The notes below the pieces were generated by a model, which was given only the letters and a program-made list of their open reading frames with translations, ran no database searches and was not told the origin of the DNA. Made by a program: the position numbers and the translations under genes. 14,723 nucleotides of DNA from contig JAEZWE010000245.1 in NCBI GenBank assembly GCA_023420435.1, forward strand, positions 1 through 14,723, read 5' to 3'. Within the stretch, counting starts at the first letter, position 1; each line of letters opens with the position of its first letter. Below, one piece after another: positions 13,812-14,723 of the stretch. Origin of the DNA: Bacteroidota bacterium (GTDB taxonomy: Bacteria; Bacteroidota; Bacteroidia; Flavobacteriales; Weeksellaceae).

Positions 13812-13833
13812 ACAAATTTTGCGCCAAATTTGT
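13812..13833. repeat. Palindrome in the DUF4197/purB divergent region
   Basis: ACAAATTT (13812-13819) and AAATTTGT (13826-13833) are exact inverted repeats with a 6-base spacer (TGCGCC). On the - strand it contains AAAATTTG, 24 bases before the DUF4197 ATG, a possible variant -7 box. It could be an operator, a promoter, or both. Confidence 0.4.
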
Positions 13834-13908
13834 TCTTGTTTTTATTTTATTGAATAAATAAGAGGCTCAGTTTTCAAAACCCCGTTTTTAATTTTCAATA
13901 AAAACCCG

Positions 13909-13916
13909 TATTTTTG
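13909..13916 (+). promoter_or_regulatory. -7 box TATTTTTG for purB
   Basis: It is an exact match to TAnnTTTG, 25 bases before the purB ATG at 13942, the usual distance in this window. A TTG at the -33 position was not found. I saw no PurR-like or riboswitch structure in the region. Confidence 0.55.
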
Positions 13917-13941
13917 TGCATCTAAAAAAGTAAAAGAAAGA

Positions 13942-14723
13942 ATGGACGCTTACAAAAATCCTCTTGAAGAACGCTATTCAAGTGAGGAGATGCTCTATAA
14001 TTTTTCGCCCAATAGTAAGTTTCGAAATTGGCGAAAACTATGGATTGCACTTGCCGAAATCGAAAAAGAACTCGGCTTGGAAATTTCCGATGAACAAATC
14101 AACGATTTAAAAAACAACGAAGAAAACATCGATTACGAAAAAGCAGCGGAATACGAGAAAAAATTCCGACACGATGTGATGGCTCATGTTCATGCTTATG
14201 GAGATGTTGCACCATCTGCAAAAGGAATCATTCATTTGGGAGCAACTTCTGCATTTGTTGGCGACAATACGGATTTAATCCAAATTCGGGACGGTTTATT
14301 AATTGTCAGAAAACAATTGGTAAATGTCATCGATAAACTTTCAAAATTCGCTTTAGAACATAAAAATTTACCCACTTTAGGTTTTACGCATTTTCAACCG
14401 GCGCAATTGACAACCGTTGGAAAACGAGCGACATTGTGGTTGCAATCCTTAATCCTCGATTTCGAAGAATTGGAATTTTTCTTGGAAACACTTCGTTTTC
14501 GTGGTGTAAAAGGTACAACAGGAACAGCAGCCAGTTTTTTGGAATTGTTCAACGGTGATTATTCCAAAGTAAAATATTTAGATAAAGAACTTTCCAAAAG
14601 ATTTGGTTTTGAAAAAGTTTTCGGCGTTTCCGGACAAACCTACGACCGAAAAATTGATGCAAAAGTTGTTGCTTTATTATCGAATATTGCACAATCTGCC
14701 CACAAATTTACCAACGATTTACG
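13942..14723 (+). CDS. purB: Adenylosuccinate lyase, N-terminal part (3' end outside window)
   Basis: The first 260 codons are visible, beginning MDAYKNPLEERY and open to the window edge; family members of this branch are about 475 residues. The sequence closely follows the eukaryote-like branch of adenylosuccinate lyase: KFRHDVMAHVHAYGDVAP, GIIHLGATSAFVGDNTDLI, LPTLGFTHFQPAQLTTVGKR, and FRGVKGTTGTAASFLELF. The His in FRHDVMAHVHA and the His of the THFQPAQ segment are the expected catalytic-site histidines of the fumarase/aspartase superfamily. The enzyme cleaves fumarate from adenylosuccinate and from SAICAR, two steps of purine synthesis, in the cytoplasm. The start is supported by a -7 box 25 bases upstream. 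The catalytic serine loop and C-terminal domain lie beyond the window. Confidence 0.95.
   Translation, partial: MDAYKNPLEERYSSEEMLYNFSPNSKFRNWRKLWIALAEIEKELGLEISDEQINDLKNNEENIDYEKAAEYEKKFRHDVMAHVHAYGDVAPSAKGIIHLGATSAFVGDNTDLIQIRDGLLIVRKQLVNVIDKLSKFALEHKNLPTLGFTHFQPAQLTTVGKRATLWLQSLILDFEELEFFLETLRFRGVKGTTGTAASFLELFNGDYSKVKYLDKELSKRFGFEKVFGVSGQTYDRKIDAKVVALLSNIAQSAHKFTNDL

Noticed and set aside
13789..13827. N-terminal extension of the DUF4197 protein (13 residues before the Met at 13788)
   Set aside because: It precedes a complete signal peptide and overlaps the likely promoter and palindrome.
13559..13861. Forward open frame of 100 codons opposite the DUF4197 gene
   Set aside because: It is antisense to a supported gene and has no recognisable motif.
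1..14723. Mobile element, CRISPR array, phage or defence system
   Set aside because: No transposase or integrase, no spaced direct repeats, no terminal repeats and no known defence domains were seen; gene content is ordinary chromosomal.

Overview
The window looks like chromosomal core sequence from a low-GC Bacteroidota, most likely a Flavobacteriia of the Chryseobacterium/Weeksellaceae kind. Four things point there: the protein families (a macroglobulin with SusC-like motifs, a beta-propeller glutaminyl cyclase lipoprotein, DUF4197, a eukaryote-like adenylosuccinate lyase); -7 promoter boxes of the Bacteroidota form TAnnTTTG; the lack of clear Shine-Dalgarno sequences; and secreted proteins whose predicted mature end is Gln. 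No tRNA, rRNA, insertion sequence, prophage or CRISPR array was seen. The assignment is inference from sequence reading, not from a database search.

Layout. Bases 1-2522 hold the C-terminal part of an alpha-2-macroglobulin-family protein, closed by a strong terminator. From 2634 to 5584 six + strand genes follow: a DUF1569/DinB-like protein, a small secreted protein, a four-helix membrane protein, a membrane-anchored SRPBCC protein, a VOC/PhnB-like protein and a DUF1801 protein. A convergent junction with two hairpins (5583-5677) separates them from two - strand genes, a PcaF/PaaJ-type thiolase and a membrane-anchored metallo-beta-lactamase-fold hydrolase. The divergent AHSA1/SRPBCC gene (8227-8652) ends in a UUCG-loop terminator.

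From 8802 a second + strand run encodes the glutaminyl cyclase lipoprotein, a secreted propeller-like protein that starts with TTG directly after the preceding stop, a deoxynucleoside kinase, a small membrane protein and an ArsC-family protein. The ArsC gene meets a - strand TIGR01777 epimerase-like gene tail to tail with a 4-base overlap. Further - strand genes are DUF493 (probably co-transcribed with the epimerase) and DUF4197. A divergent intergenic region with a palindrome leads into purB, which runs off the right edge.

Functionally this is mostly housekeeping and small stand-alone domain proteins. I see no defence system, secretion locus or biosynthetic cluster. The points most worth attention are: the macroglobulin, which has SusC/TonB-plug-like motifs just before its A2M domain and appears to lack the thioester Cys-Gln pair; and the glutaminyl cyclase, which abuts a secreted protein whose predicted mature end is the very residue the enzyme would cyclise. 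Intergenic gaps are all below about 155 bases.
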